The position numbers and the translations under genes were made by a program. The notes below the pieces were generated by a model. That model made no database searches. It was not told where the DNA came from and saw only the letters and a list, made by a program, of their open reading frames with translations. Below are positions 17,444-24,424 of a stretch of 38,814 nucleotides of DNA, in pieces. This DNA is from a bacterium (lineage in GTDB: Bacteria; Chloroflexota; Dormibacteria; Aeolococcales; Bog-877), in NCBI GenBank assembly GCA_021809895.1, contig JAJZJU010000010.1, forward strand, positions 1-38,814, read 5' to 3'. Position 1 is the stretch's first letter. The number at the start of each line of letters is the position of its first letter.

Positions 17444-18241
17444 TTATGGCCGGATGCCGGGGTCCGCCAGATGAGCTGAGCAGCCCGGATCCCTGACCAG
17501 CCTCATCGACCGCCACCGACCGGTTGTGCCATCGAAGTCCGTGAGCCTTCCCTCGCCCGGGCTGGGGCCCACCAAGAGACGGACGCCCTCCAGCGCTTGG
17601 AGCGAACCCATGACTCCGACGAGCGGGCCGATCACGCCCGCGGCCCGGCAGCTCCGCTCCATCTCGGGGGACGGCATGCGGAACAGGCAGCGAAAGCACC
17701 CTGCCTGGGCGGTGACCGAGGTCACCTGACCGCGCCATCCGATCGCCCCGCCGACCACCAGTGGCACCGCCTGACTGACGCACCAGTCGTTGACGGCGAA
17801 TTTGAGGCTGGGCTGATCGGAACACTCGAGCACCAGGTCCTGGCCAAGGAGCGTTCTGTCCAAGGATTCGGGACGGAGGTGCTCCATCATCTCCTCCACC
17901 CGCGCTCCGGGATTGAGGTGCCGCAGCGCGGCCCCGAGCACCTGGACCTTGGGCCTGCCGATGTCGTCAGCCCGGAACGCGACCTGGCGGTGCAGGTTGT
18001 CCAGGCTGACCAGATCCGGGTCGACCAGGAGGATCCGCCCCACCCCCGCTCCCACCAGATGCAACGCCGCGGGCCCGCCCAGTCCCCCACAGCCGATCAC
18101 GGCCACCCGAGCTCGGGTGAGCCGGAGCTGCTCGGGCTCAGCGAAACCATCCAGCAGAAGTTGCCGGCTGTAGCGCTCGACTTCCGAGTCGTCGAGGCGG
18201 CTACCGCCAGCTTGACGCTGCTCCTCTTGGCCGCTCACCAC
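17444..18241 (-). CDS. ThiF/MoeB/HesA-family E1-like adenylyltransferase
   Basis: 265 residues, a full single-domain E1. ATP site VIGCGGLGGPAA (residues 48-59), LVDPDLVSLDNLHRQ (D74, R85), K98, and LECSDQ with D142. SCRAAGVIGPLVG supplies the conserved cysteine C198. Zn ligands C182 and C185 (CFRC) are present, but the second pair is C254-S-A-H257, where MoeB and ThiF have C-x-x-C. The family adenylates the C-terminal Gly-Gly of ThiS/MoaD-like proteins so that sulfur can be loaded. It is the last gene of an operon with three DsrE/F/H-like genes. GTG 18241 or GTG 18238 starts; the latter makes a GTGA overlap with the preceding stop. Confidence 0.88.
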   Translation of the reverse strand: MVSGQEEQRQAGGSRLDDSEVERYSRQLLLDGFAEPEQLRLTRARVAVIGCGGLGGPAALHLVGAGVGRILLVDPDLVSLDNLHRQVAFRADDIGRPKVQVLGAALRHLNPGARVEEMMEHLRPESLDRTLLGQDLVLECSDQPSLKFAVNDWCVSQAVPLVVGGAIGWRGQVTSVTAQAGCFRCLFRMPSPEMERSCRAAGVIGPLVGVMGSLQALEGVRLLVGPSPGEGRLTDFDGTTGRWRSMRLVRDPGCSAHLADPGIRP

Positions 18242-18543
18242 GAGATCACCCGATCGACTTCGGCCATCAGCTCCACCATCTGGCGGTAGTCGATGGTCGG
18301 CCAGCGGTTCCCCACCTGTCGGCGGCCGGCGTCGCGCCTGCTCGCGGCCACTCGGTCCAACGACAGACCCTGGACCCCGGCTTCGCCGAGATACCGCACA
18401 ACCGCGTCCTGGGTCTCCATCACGGCGTCGTGAACCAGCACCACCAGGGGGCCGGGGGCTGAGCTTCGAGCCGCAGCCGCCCAGGCCCGGCGGTCTCCAT
18501 GGCGGGAGATGAGGTGCAGGACGCGGAGCTCCTCAGAGGACAA
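18235..18543 (-). CDS. DsrH/TusB-like sulfur-relay subunit
   Basis: 102 residues. The frame reads LRVLHLISRHG at the start, PLVVLVHDAVMET in the middle, and ends PTIDYRQMVELMAEVDRVISW. That ending is the TusB/DsrH signature (I-D-Y-x-x-F-V-x-L ... W). TusB/DsrH is the third subunit of the TusBCD or DsrEFH heterohexamer that passes persulfide sulfur. No cysteine is present in the sequence, so this copy cannot itself carry a persulfide and may be structural. The start appears to be TTG 18543, overlapping the previous stop by 11 nt. It stands between the TusC-like and E1 genes in the order D-C-B-E1. Confidence 0.75.
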   Translation of the reverse strand: MSSEELRVLHLISRHGDRRAWAAAARSSAPGPLVVLVHDAVMETQDAVVRYLGEAGVQGLSLDRVAASRRDAGRRQVGNRWPTIDYRQMVELMAEVDRVISW

Positions 18544-18895
18544 GGCAGCTCCGCGCCATCAGGCACACATGCTCCAGCTCTTCGCGGTCGATCCTGATCG
18601 CTCCGGGGCGCAAGGTCCGATCGGCCATGCCCAGCCGCTCCAGCGACTCTCTCTCCACCAGGATGGGCACCTCCTCGTCTCCGGTCAGGGAATCAAGCTC
18701 CCGGGATAGCTGGCGGGCCCGCCCGTCAGGTTCTGTCCCGGACAGAGCCACCGCCGAAGCCGTGTCCACCAGGGCCAGGATCACCTGCGAGCCTGCCAGG
18801 GGCAGGGCGAGAGCAACTCTCACAGCCAGACGGGCGCTGTCATCAGTGAGTGAGCCCCGGGACAAGATCACAACCGCATCGGTGGAGTCGATCAT
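18533..18895 (-). CDS. DsrF/TusC-like sulfur-relay subunit
   Basis: 120 residues in the DsrE-like fold. VILALVDTASAVALSGTEPD lies where TusC/DsrF have the F-F-x-x-D-G-V strand and proline loop; VPILVERESLERLGMA matches their C-terminal helix region. The single cysteines near the C-terminus (CLMARSCLVL) do not match the TusC position. ATG 18895 overlaps the TusD-like stop (ATGA) and is translationally coupled. The family assignment is from residue pattern and gene order together; alone, a generic DsrE-fold protein would be the safer call. Confidence 0.65.
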   Translation of the reverse strand: MIDSTDAVVILSRGSLTDDSARLAVRVALALPLAGSQVILALVDTASAVALSGTEPDGRARQLSRELDSLTGDEEVPILVERESLERLGMADRTLRPGAIRIDREELEHVCLMARSCLVL

Positions 18896-19182
18896 GTGAA
18901 GGTGAGCACGCGATCGGCGGCACGGACGCTGCGCGCCAAGTCGGCCAAGCTCCCGCGCACAACCCCGGGCATGTCCACCGGTTGCGACTGTCTCCAGCGC
19001 AGGTCGGCGTCACAGAGGGTGACCGCCACCCTGCCCCCCAGTTGGCCGGCGTGAGTGACCCCATCCCCGGCGAGAAACACCTCCAGATGATGGCCCAGCT
19101 CGGAGGCTGCAGCTGCCAGTTCGAGGACGGTCTGGACGGCCTCGGTCCGTGGACCAGCGGTGAGGATGACGAGAAAGGTCAA
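18892..19182 (-). CDS. DsrE/TusD-like sulfur-relay subunit
   Basis: 96 residues, shorter than E. coli TusD (128). The order LVILTAGPRTEAV, ELGHHLEVFLAGDGV, HAGQL, VTLCDADLRWR, DRVLTFT follows TusD/DsrE step by step. C57 in VTLCDADLR aligns with the cysteine that takes the persulfide in TusD and DsrE, so this is the likely active subunit. TTG 19182 is preceded by GAGGAG 8 nt upstream, which supports it. It is the promoter-proximal gene of the four-gene operon; the 234 nt up to tRNA-Leu hold its promoter, which I could not pin down. Confidence 0.75.
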   Translation of the reverse strand: MTFLVILTAGPRTEAVQTVLELAAAASELGHHLEVFLAGDGVTHAGQLGGRVAVTLCDADLRWRQSQPVDMPGVVRGSLADLARSVRAADRVLTFT

Positions 19183-19376
19183 CGGGCGAACTCCTCAACT
19201 GCTGGCCGTCTGTTCACCGATGGTCCGTTGGCGGCGCCAGTCACCCACTCAGGCGAGCGCCGTGGCGGTCATTCGACTTTACCTCGTGGGCACCGTCCGC
19301 CTCGGTGGTTGCGACACGCCACCGGTTCGCCGTTGCAGTCCCGGGGGGCTCCCAGGTGGACGGGCAGACGAGGCCG

Positions 19377-19404
19377 GTGGCAACGGTTAACCTGCGACTA
19401 GCAT
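19377..19404 (+). promoter_or_regulatory. Candidate promoter of tRNA-Leu
   Basis: GTGGCA at 19377-19382 and TAGCAT at 19399-19404 are separated by 16 nt. Transcription would start near 19411, about 6 nt before the mature tRNA. The same GTGGCA box is used 17 nt from TATAAT in front of tnpA. Confidence 0.4.
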
Positions 19405-19416
19405 CGCCGACTCGGC

Positions 19417-19502
19417 GCCGGGGTGGCGTAATGGTAGCCGCAGCGGTCTTAAAAACCGCAGCTCGCAAGAGCGTATGGGTTCGAATCCCATCCCCGGTAC
19501 CA
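19417..19502 (+). tRNA. tRNA-Leu (anticodon UAA)
   Basis: 86 nt, class II. The acceptor GCCGGGG pairs with CCCCGGT (one G-U at the first pair), and CCA is encoded at 19500-19502. The D-arm is GGC/GCC; the anticodon stem GCGGT/ACCGC encloses the loop CTTAAAA with anticodon TAA at 19450-19452. The long variable arm GCTC-GCAA-GAGC and T-arm ATGGG-TTCGAAT-CCCAT complete it. It decodes UUA (and UUG by wobble). No terminator hairpin follows. Confidence 0.95.
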
Positions 19503-19791
19503 CCTGTTTGATCTCGATTAGAGCCTAGGTGCGACAAAGCTGATGCCCAATCGGGGGCCACTGACGGCAACCGTGATGGCAACCCGGCGCGCCGTTCACC
19601 GTGGCCGCCACGCGCTCACCTCCGATCTGATGGAGGAGCCGGGCACAGCTGGCACCTGCGCCGGCATGGCACTGGAGAGCTGCCGCAACGTCCTGGACCC
19701 GGACCGACCGAGTTGCCGATCAGAATGGGACATGCGTCGAAGTCGGCGGCTCCAGATAGCCGTACGAGTAGAGGTGCAGAAAGCCCAGCGC
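19503..19791. other. Intergenic stretch after tRNA-Leu
   Basis: Open frames here overlap on both strands with composition typical of shadows, no start has a ribosome site or -10, and I recognise no domain, repeat or hairpin. It appears non-coding. It does not contain a direct repeat of the tRNA 3' end, so there is no sign of integration. Confidence 0.4.
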
Positions 19792-20028
19792 CTAACTACC
19801 AGGAGCGCTCCACAAGGTGCCCAGCTTCCCGGTCCAGAGGCGCAGAGCGCCCAGTCCGGCTCCCACCCCAATCGGCCACCCTACGATCAATCCCAACACC
19901 CACAGCGAAGCTCCGAACACAAATCGGTCGAGCAAAATCGCTGCCCCAAACATCACCGAGGGCGGGATCAGAGCGCCGCAAACCAGGTGCGGTAGTGCCG
20001 GGACTTGGCGCACCTTCGAAGTGCTCAT
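19792..20028 (-). CDS. Small two-span membrane protein, unknown
   Basis: 78 residues from ATG 20028: a short polar start (MSTSKVRQVPALPH), then two hydrophobic spans (about 16-36 and 42-64; LVCGALIPPSVMFGAAILLD, then LWVLGLIVGWPIGVGAGLGAL). TACAAT sits 12 nt before the ATG (20041-20046, reverse strand). The frame is open further upstream, but the hydrophobic pattern starts after this ATG. No family is recognised. It stands alone between tRNA-Leu and the acetyltransferase, which diverges from it. Confidence 0.45.
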   Translation of the reverse strand: MSTSKVRQVPALPHLVCGALIPPSVMFGAAILLDRFVFGASLWVLGLIVGWPIGVGAGLGALRLWTGKLGTLWSAPGS

Positions 20029-20180
20029 GGGCTGACGACGATTGTAGGGTTTCAGTAGTCGCAATGAGCCCAGGCGGGGACGGGGACTGCGACTTTCCGA
20101 GGTCAACCTCTGTCTACAGCCCCCCGGCCTGACTGTCGACTCGTCAGCGACCCGGGCCGCATCGGTGCAAAATTGAGTTG

Positions 20181-20675
20181 GTGAGCGGGAATGGCCAGCC
20201 GATGCTGCGCCCAATGTTGGCGAGCGACTGGCCGCACGTTGCCCGGATCTACGCTGACGGGATCGCTACCGGGCACGCCACCTTTGATGACCGAGTACCA
20301 ACTTGGTCCGCCTGGGATGCATCCCACCGTCCAGATCTGCGCCTGATCGTCCACTCCGGCGACCAGGTCATCGGCTGGGCAGCAGCGTCTCCGGTGTCCG
20401 ACCGCTGCTGCTATCAGGGGGTGGTCGAGGACAGCGTCTACGTCGATCCCCGCCACCATGGTCTGGGTGTGGGCCAGTTGCTGCTCTCATCCTTGGTGAA
20501 GCAGGCCGTGGCAACCGGAGTGTGGACCATCCAGGCCGGGATCTTTCCGGAGAACGTGGCAAGTCTCAGGGTCCACCATGCCTGCGGATTCCGAACGGTA
20601 GGTCGTCGGGAGCGGCTCGGCCAGGTGTCGGGCGTCTGGCGTGACGTCCTGCTTCTAGAGCACCGCAGCCCTTGA
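20181..20675 (+). CDS. GNAT acetyltransferase, phosphinothricin/methionine-sulfone type
   Basis: 164 residues. RPMLASDWPHVARIYADGI, then TGHATFD, EDSVYVDPRHHGLGVGQLLL (acetyl-CoA loop, R/Q-x-x-G-x-G/A as HGLGVG), IFPENVASLRVHHACGF and GVWRDVLLLE match the PAT/MnaT group, which acetylates phosphinothricin, methionine sulfone or sulfoximine. Of the possible starts (TTG 20178, GTG 20181, ATG 20202) GTG 20181 has CAAAAT 7 nt upstream, so I chose it; ATG 20202 also gives a complete domain. It is a stand-alone gene; natural substrates of this group are often uncertain. Confidence 0.85.
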   Translation: MSGNGQPMLRPMLASDWPHVARIYADGIATGHATFDDRVPTWSAWDASHRPDLRLIVHSGDQVIGWAAASPVSDRCCYQGVVEDSVYVDPRHHGLGVGQLLLSSLVKQAVATGVWTIQAGIFPENVASLRVHHACGFRTVGRRERLGQVSGVWRDVLLLEHRSP

Positions 20676-21263
20676 GGAGCCAGGTGAGAACCGCCTCGGA
20701 CCCATGAATGCCCACCGTGGTCTGGGCTTCCAAACCCGAGCATTGGCAGCCGAGAAGAGGACGATCGGAGCGCCATGCCGGAATGAGCGATCGCAGTGGA
20801 TGTGCAACCGAGCTTTCCGCAACCAGCATCTCAAGTGGTCACCGCCAAGGCACGGGACCGCCGTCTTCGGCCGGTGACTGGCCGGTGAGTTGGCGCAGTT
20901 CCACCCGAACTTCCCGACCGCAGTTCACACCGCCAGGCGGTCGCAGTGCGGTGGTGGGAGCTGGCAGCGGTCTCTCAGCAGCAATGGCCATCGGCGCAGG
21001 GCCGACGCAACGCGCTCGCAGCCAAGTTGTCGGGTGCAGCTCAGGTGGTTGCGTTTAAGCTGGGAACGCCCATTACGGATGCCACCTGGTACAGCCGTGA
21101 GAGTCCATCAGTGTCAGTGGCCGGCGCCGTCTCTGTACCGTGGCCGGTCACCTTCCGCGACCCGGCGTGGTGGCACCGGCTGGCGTTGCCGCCGACTACG
21201 GCCACCCCCGGTTGTTTCTCGCCTCCGATGGTGGAGCCGGCCTCCATAGACTGTGACCCGACC
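20676..21263. other. 588-nt stretch with no supportable gene
   Basis: Frames are open on both strands, including one in phase with the SprT-like gene from 20946, but the translations are rich in S/R/P/W with no recognisable fold, and no start has a ribosome site. A TAGACT at 21247-21252 near its end may serve the downstream gene. I see no repeat, hairpin or tRNA. It may be a decayed gene or a true intergenic region. Confidence 0.4.
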
Positions 21264-21800
21264 ATGATCCGATCGAGGTGCTCGCCCGCCGACTACAGCC
21301 GCAGCCAGGCGGTGCTGGCCCTGCCCCACCGTCCACCTCAAGGGGGACGGATCCTGGTCCAGGCGCTGCTGACCAGCGAGACCCGGCACGAGCGCGAGCG
21401 GATTGGCTCCGCGCTTCTGGAGTTGCTGAACGAGAGCTACGCCCTGCCCACCTGCAAGCTCACCGTGGCGGACCGGGCCCAGACTCACGCCACCGATGAG
21501 GCAGGGCGGCTTGTGCAGAAGACCTACGGCTACTACCGCTGCCGCATCCCGAGGCCGGGCGATGCGCCCGAGCGCTGCGGGATACGGATCTACCACCGCA
21601 CCGCCATCCGCCAGCAGATCCTGGCCCCGGGAGCATTCACCACCACCCTGATCCACGAGTGGACCCACCACTTCGACTTCGCGGGCCTGGGCCTTGGCCG
21701 CTCGCCGCACACCCGGGGGTTTTACTCTCGGGTGCGCTGGACGGCGGAGGCTCTCGGCCAGCCGCCTGACGATCAGACGGCATGGGAGACCGCCTCTTGA
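21264..21800 (+). CDS. SprT-like zinc metalloprotease domain protein
   Basis: 178 residues from ATG 21264. TTTLIHEWTHHFDF carries H-E-x-x-H (H131, E132, H135), and GRSPHTRGFYSRVRW about 14 residues later offers the third ligand H149, as in SprT/Spartan-type domains. An upstream core of 110 residues with CKLTV, YGYYRCRI and CGIRIY matches the beta-sheet part of such domains. The frame is open back to 20946, but those residues look non-coding; TAGACT at 21247-21252 is 11 nt from the chosen ATG. Substrate unknown; relatives cleave DNA-crosslinked proteins or are uncharacterised. Stand-alone gene, same strand as the cupredoxin. Confidence 0.65.
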   Translation: MIRSRCSPADYSRSQAVLALPHRPPQGGRILVQALLTSETRHERERIGSALLELLNESYALPTCKLTVADRAQTHATDEAGRLVQKTYGYYRCRIPRPGDAPERCGIRIYHRTAIRQQILAPGAFTTTLIHEWTHHFDFAGLGLGRSPHTRGFYSRVRWTAEALGQPPDDQTAWETAS

Positions 21801-21867
21801 ACGGGCTCATCCCGCGGCCCAGTTCCGACACGGTAGCATCTGATGAGATGAGCCGCAAGGAGGACCG

Positions 21868-22350
21868 ATGACCAGACTGCCTTTCGCCCGCCCGTCGCTG
21901 CTGTTCGGCTCCGTGGCCGTGGCCGTGGCTTTGCTGATGGCCGCCTGTGGCACCGGACCCATCCCGGGACAGAGCTCGTCGCAGACCTCCACCTCGACCA
22001 GTTCGCAGACCAGTACGTCCGGCGGGTGCACCGCGGCCAGCGCCAAAACAGCGGTGACGGTGGACGCCACCAATTCGTTCAAGTTCGTGCCCGCCAGCGT
22101 ATGCCTGAAGGTCGGGGGCACAATCACATGGAAGAACGTGGGCAATCTGCCCCACACCACGACCGACATAGCCAGCCTGGCCGCCAACTCTGCCAATGCG
22201 GAGTTGCCCAAGGGCGCGGTGGGGTGGAACCATTCCCTCGCTCCAGGAGCCTCATACTCGCTGAAGTTCACAGTGCCAGGCGCCTACAAGTACTTCTGCA
22301 TCCCCCACGAACTGCTGGGCATGCTGGGACAGATCACGGTGGTCTCATAG
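21868..22350 (+). CDS. Cupredoxin (plastocyanin-like) lipoprotein
   Basis: 160 residues. A signal peptide with lipobox LMAAC (C27) is followed by a serine/threonine/glutamine linker (about 31-52), then a single cupredoxin domain. The type-1 copper ligands are H96 (LPHTT), C144 and H147 (YFCIPH) and M152 (LLGMLG), all present, so it should bind one copper and carry electrons on the outer face of the membrane. C54 and C79 might form a disulfide. ATG 21868 has AAGGAGG 5 nt upstream. No obvious redox partner is adjacent; the next gene is an aminotransferase. Confidence 0.88.
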   Translation: MTRLPFARPSLLFGSVAVAVALLMAACGTGPIPGQSSSQTSTSTSSQTSTSGGCTAASAKTAVTVDATNSFKFVPASVCLKVGGTITWKNVGNLPHTTTDIASLAANSANAELPKGAVGWNHSLAPGASYSLKFTVPGAYKYFCIPHELLGMLGQITVVS

Positions 22351-22398
22351 TCGGTCCTGAGGTCCGGCCTTGAGCCGGGCGGGAACCGGAGGAAGATG

Positions 22399-23586
22399 AT
22401 GCGCTTCGCCAGTCGTATGGACCGCCTGGGCACGGAGAGCGCCTTTGAGGTGCTCGCGCAGGCTCGCAAGCTCGAGGCCACCGGCAGGTCCGTGGTCCAC
22501 CTCGAGATCGGGGAACCAGACTTCGACACCCCGAGCAACATCACCGAGGCGGCGTACTCCGCCATGCGTGCGGGCGCGACCCACTACACCCCCGCGGCCG
22601 GAATCCCCGAGGTCCGGGAGGCGATCGCCGCCACCATGTCCAGACGGGGCGGGGTGGCCGTCAGCGCAGACCAGGTGGTGGTGGTGCCAGGGTCCAAGAA
22701 CATCCTTCACTTCGCCCTTCTGAGCCTGGTGGAGGAGGGCGACGAGGTGATCCTCCCCGATCCCGGCTATCCGGTTTATCGGTCTCTCACCGACTTTGTC
22801 GGGGCGGTCGCCAGACCCATCCGCCTGCGGGAGGACCGTGGCTTCGGCATGGACCTGGACGAGCTCGAGTCGCTCATCTCACCCCGAACCCGGATGGTGA
22901 TCATCAACTCCCCCCAGAACCCCACGGGCGGAGTCCTGGGCGCGGCCGACCTGGACCGGCTGGCCGAGCTCGCGATCGAGCATGACCTGATCGTCTTCAG
23001 CGACGAGATCTACTCCAGGATCTGCTTCTCCGAGCTTCCCGAGCCGATCTGGTCGCGTCCCGGGATGGCGGAGCGGACGGTTGTGCTGGATGGGCTCTCC
23101 AAGACCTACGCGATGTGCGGCTGGCGGCTCGGCTACGGGGTCATGCCCCGGCCTCTCGCCCAACGGATGGAGACGCTTCTGATCAACACCAGTTCCTGCG
23201 CGGCCGCCTTCACCCAGCTGGCGGCGGTGGAGGCTCTGGAGTCCCCCACCTCCGAGCAGGCGGTGGGAAAGATGGTGGTAGAGTTCAGGCAGCGGCGCGA
23301 CGCGCTGGTGCAGGGGTTGAACTCGATCCCCGGAGTGCGCTGCATCCTCCCGGAGGCGTCCTTCTATGCCTTCCCCAACATCACCGGCACAGGGCTTTCT
23401 AGCCGTGACATGGCAAGCCGTCTGCTCCAGGAAGCGGGCGTGGCCGTGCTGGCCGGAGAGGCTTTCGGAGCGGGCGGCGAGGGCTTCATACGGCTTGCCT
23501 ACACCCAGGGACTGCCTGACATTGAGGAGGCGGTACGAAGGGTCGCGGGCTTCGTCGAAGCCGCCGCCCCGGCAAGGGTGGGCTGA
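22399..23586 (+). CDS. Class I/II aminotransferase (aspartate/alanine type)
   Basis: 395 residues. PLP-fold type I: LEIGEPDFDTP at the N-terminus, HYTPAAGIPEVREA, NSPQNPTGGV (N174), VFSDEIYSRI (D202, Y205), LDGLSKTYAMCGWRLGY with the Schiff-base lysine K235 and R243. It should exchange amino groups between an amino acid and 2-oxoglutarate; exact substrate unknown. Two ATG codons are adjacent (22396, 22399). GGAGG at 22388-22392 is 6 nt from the second, so I took 22399. Its stop overlaps the start of the glutamine amidotransferase (TGATG), so the two form an operon. Confidence 0.9.
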   Translation: MRFASRMDRLGTESAFEVLAQARKLEATGRSVVHLEIGEPDFDTPSNITEAAYSAMRAGATHYTPAAGIPEVREAIAATMSRRGGVAVSADQVVVVPGSKNILHFALLSLVEEGDEVILPDPGYPVYRSLTDFVGAVARPIRLREDRGFGMDLDELESLISPRTRMVIINSPQNPTGGVLGAADLDRLAELAIEHDLIVFSDEIYSRICFSELPEPIWSRPGMAERTVVLDGLSKTYAMCGWRLGYGVMPRPLAQRMETLLINTSSCAAAFTQLAAVEALESPTSEQAVGKMVVEFRQRRDALVQGLNSIPGVRCILPEASFYAFPNITGTGLSSRDMASRLLQEAGVAVLAGEAFGAGGEGFIRLAYTQGLPDIEEAVRRVAGFVEAAAPARVG

Positions 23587-24374
23587 TGGTGGCTGAACGA
23601 ACGGCCCCGGTGATTCTGATACCGGCCCGGATCGGGTCCAGAGACGACCCGGACCTGGGACAGGGAGTCCCGCTCCAGACGATGAATCAAACCTACATCC
23701 AAGCGCTGCAGGAGGCGGGCGCAATCCCCCTGCTGGTGCCCCTGGGACCGGTCGCGCCGGATCTCTTTGACTGGGCGGACGGGCTGCTGCTGCCGGGGGG
23801 CGAGGACGTCGAACCGGCACGCTACGGAGCGAGCCCCCACCCGACCTCGAAGTGGGATTCCCGGATAGACGATCTTGAGTTCCAACTCATTGATATGGCT
23901 CGCGACGCGGCGGTTCCGATTCTGGGCATTTGCCGGGGGCTGCAGGTGATCAATGTGGCCATGGGCGGGACCCTGTATCAGGATCTGCCCTCCGAGAGGC
24001 CCACCCGGTTGGAGCACCCTCGTCATGGACCGAGGGACCGGCTGGCTCACCAGCTGCTGGTCGAATCTGACTCTCAATTGGGCGGCATCCTGGAGGGTGA
24101 CCGGTTCATGGTCAACAGCCTCCACCATCAGGGAATCGACCGCTTGGGCGCCGGGCTGGTCGCCAGCGCGATCTCGGAGGATGGTCTGGTCGAGGGCATA
24201 GAGACCACCTCGGGGCCCTTCCTGAGCGCGGTCCAGTTCCACCCCGAGGAGCTGGCCCCCAGTCATGACTTCGCCAGGCGACTCTTCAGCGCCTTCGTCG
24301 GAGAGTGCGCCGAAGCCAGGGCCGAGAGGGCTCTGGGACGCTCTGGAGTTGCCTTGACCCCTCCCCACGGATAA
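23586..24374 (+). CDS. Class I glutamine amidotransferase-like peptidase C26 (PuuD-type)
   Basis: 262 residues. The family hydrolyses gamma-glutamyl-GABA and related gamma-glutamyl compounds. LLLPGGEDVEPARYG (67-81), ILGICRGLQVINVAMGGTL with nucleophile C116, FMVNSLHHQGI, and AVQFHPEEL with H219 and E221 complete the catalytic triad. Start ATG 23586 overlaps the upstream stop, so translation is coupled to the aminotransferase, and the two could act in polyamine or gamma-glutamyl metabolism. The last few codons and the TAA at 24372-24374 lie inside the terminal hairpin of the IS element, so the natural C-terminus has probably been replaced by IS sequence. Confidence 0.85.
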   Translation: MVAERTAPVILIPARIGSRDDPDLGQGVPLQTMNQTYIQALQEAGAIPLLVPLGPVAPDLFDWADGLLLPGGEDVEPARYGASPHPTSKWDSRIDDLEFQLIDMARDAAVPILGICRGLQVINVAMGGTLYQDLPSERPTRLEHPRHGPRDRLAHQLLVESDSQLGGILEGDRFMVNSLHHQGIDRLGAGLVASAISEDGLVEGIETTSGPFLSAVQFHPEELAPSHDFARRLFSAFVGECAEARAERALGRSGVALTPPHG

Positions 24375-24383
24375 ATCCGGGGG
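24363..24383 (-). repeat. Right-end hairpin of the IS
   Basis: CCCC-A-CGGAT-AA-ATCCG-GGGG on the plus strand: a 9-bp stem with one bulged base and a 2-nt loop. It sits downstream of tnpB and overlaps the TAA of the PuuD-type gene. It would be TnpA-binding DNA and the 3' stem of the TnpB guide RNA. Confidence 0.7.
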
Positions 24384-24424
24384 ATTCCCGTCTCGCCCCT
24401 GCTGTCTCGCTGACCGCCCATCGC

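Noticed and set aside
19503-19791. tRNA-Leu as an integration site
   Set aside because: No copy of the tRNA 3' end or integrase is found downstream.
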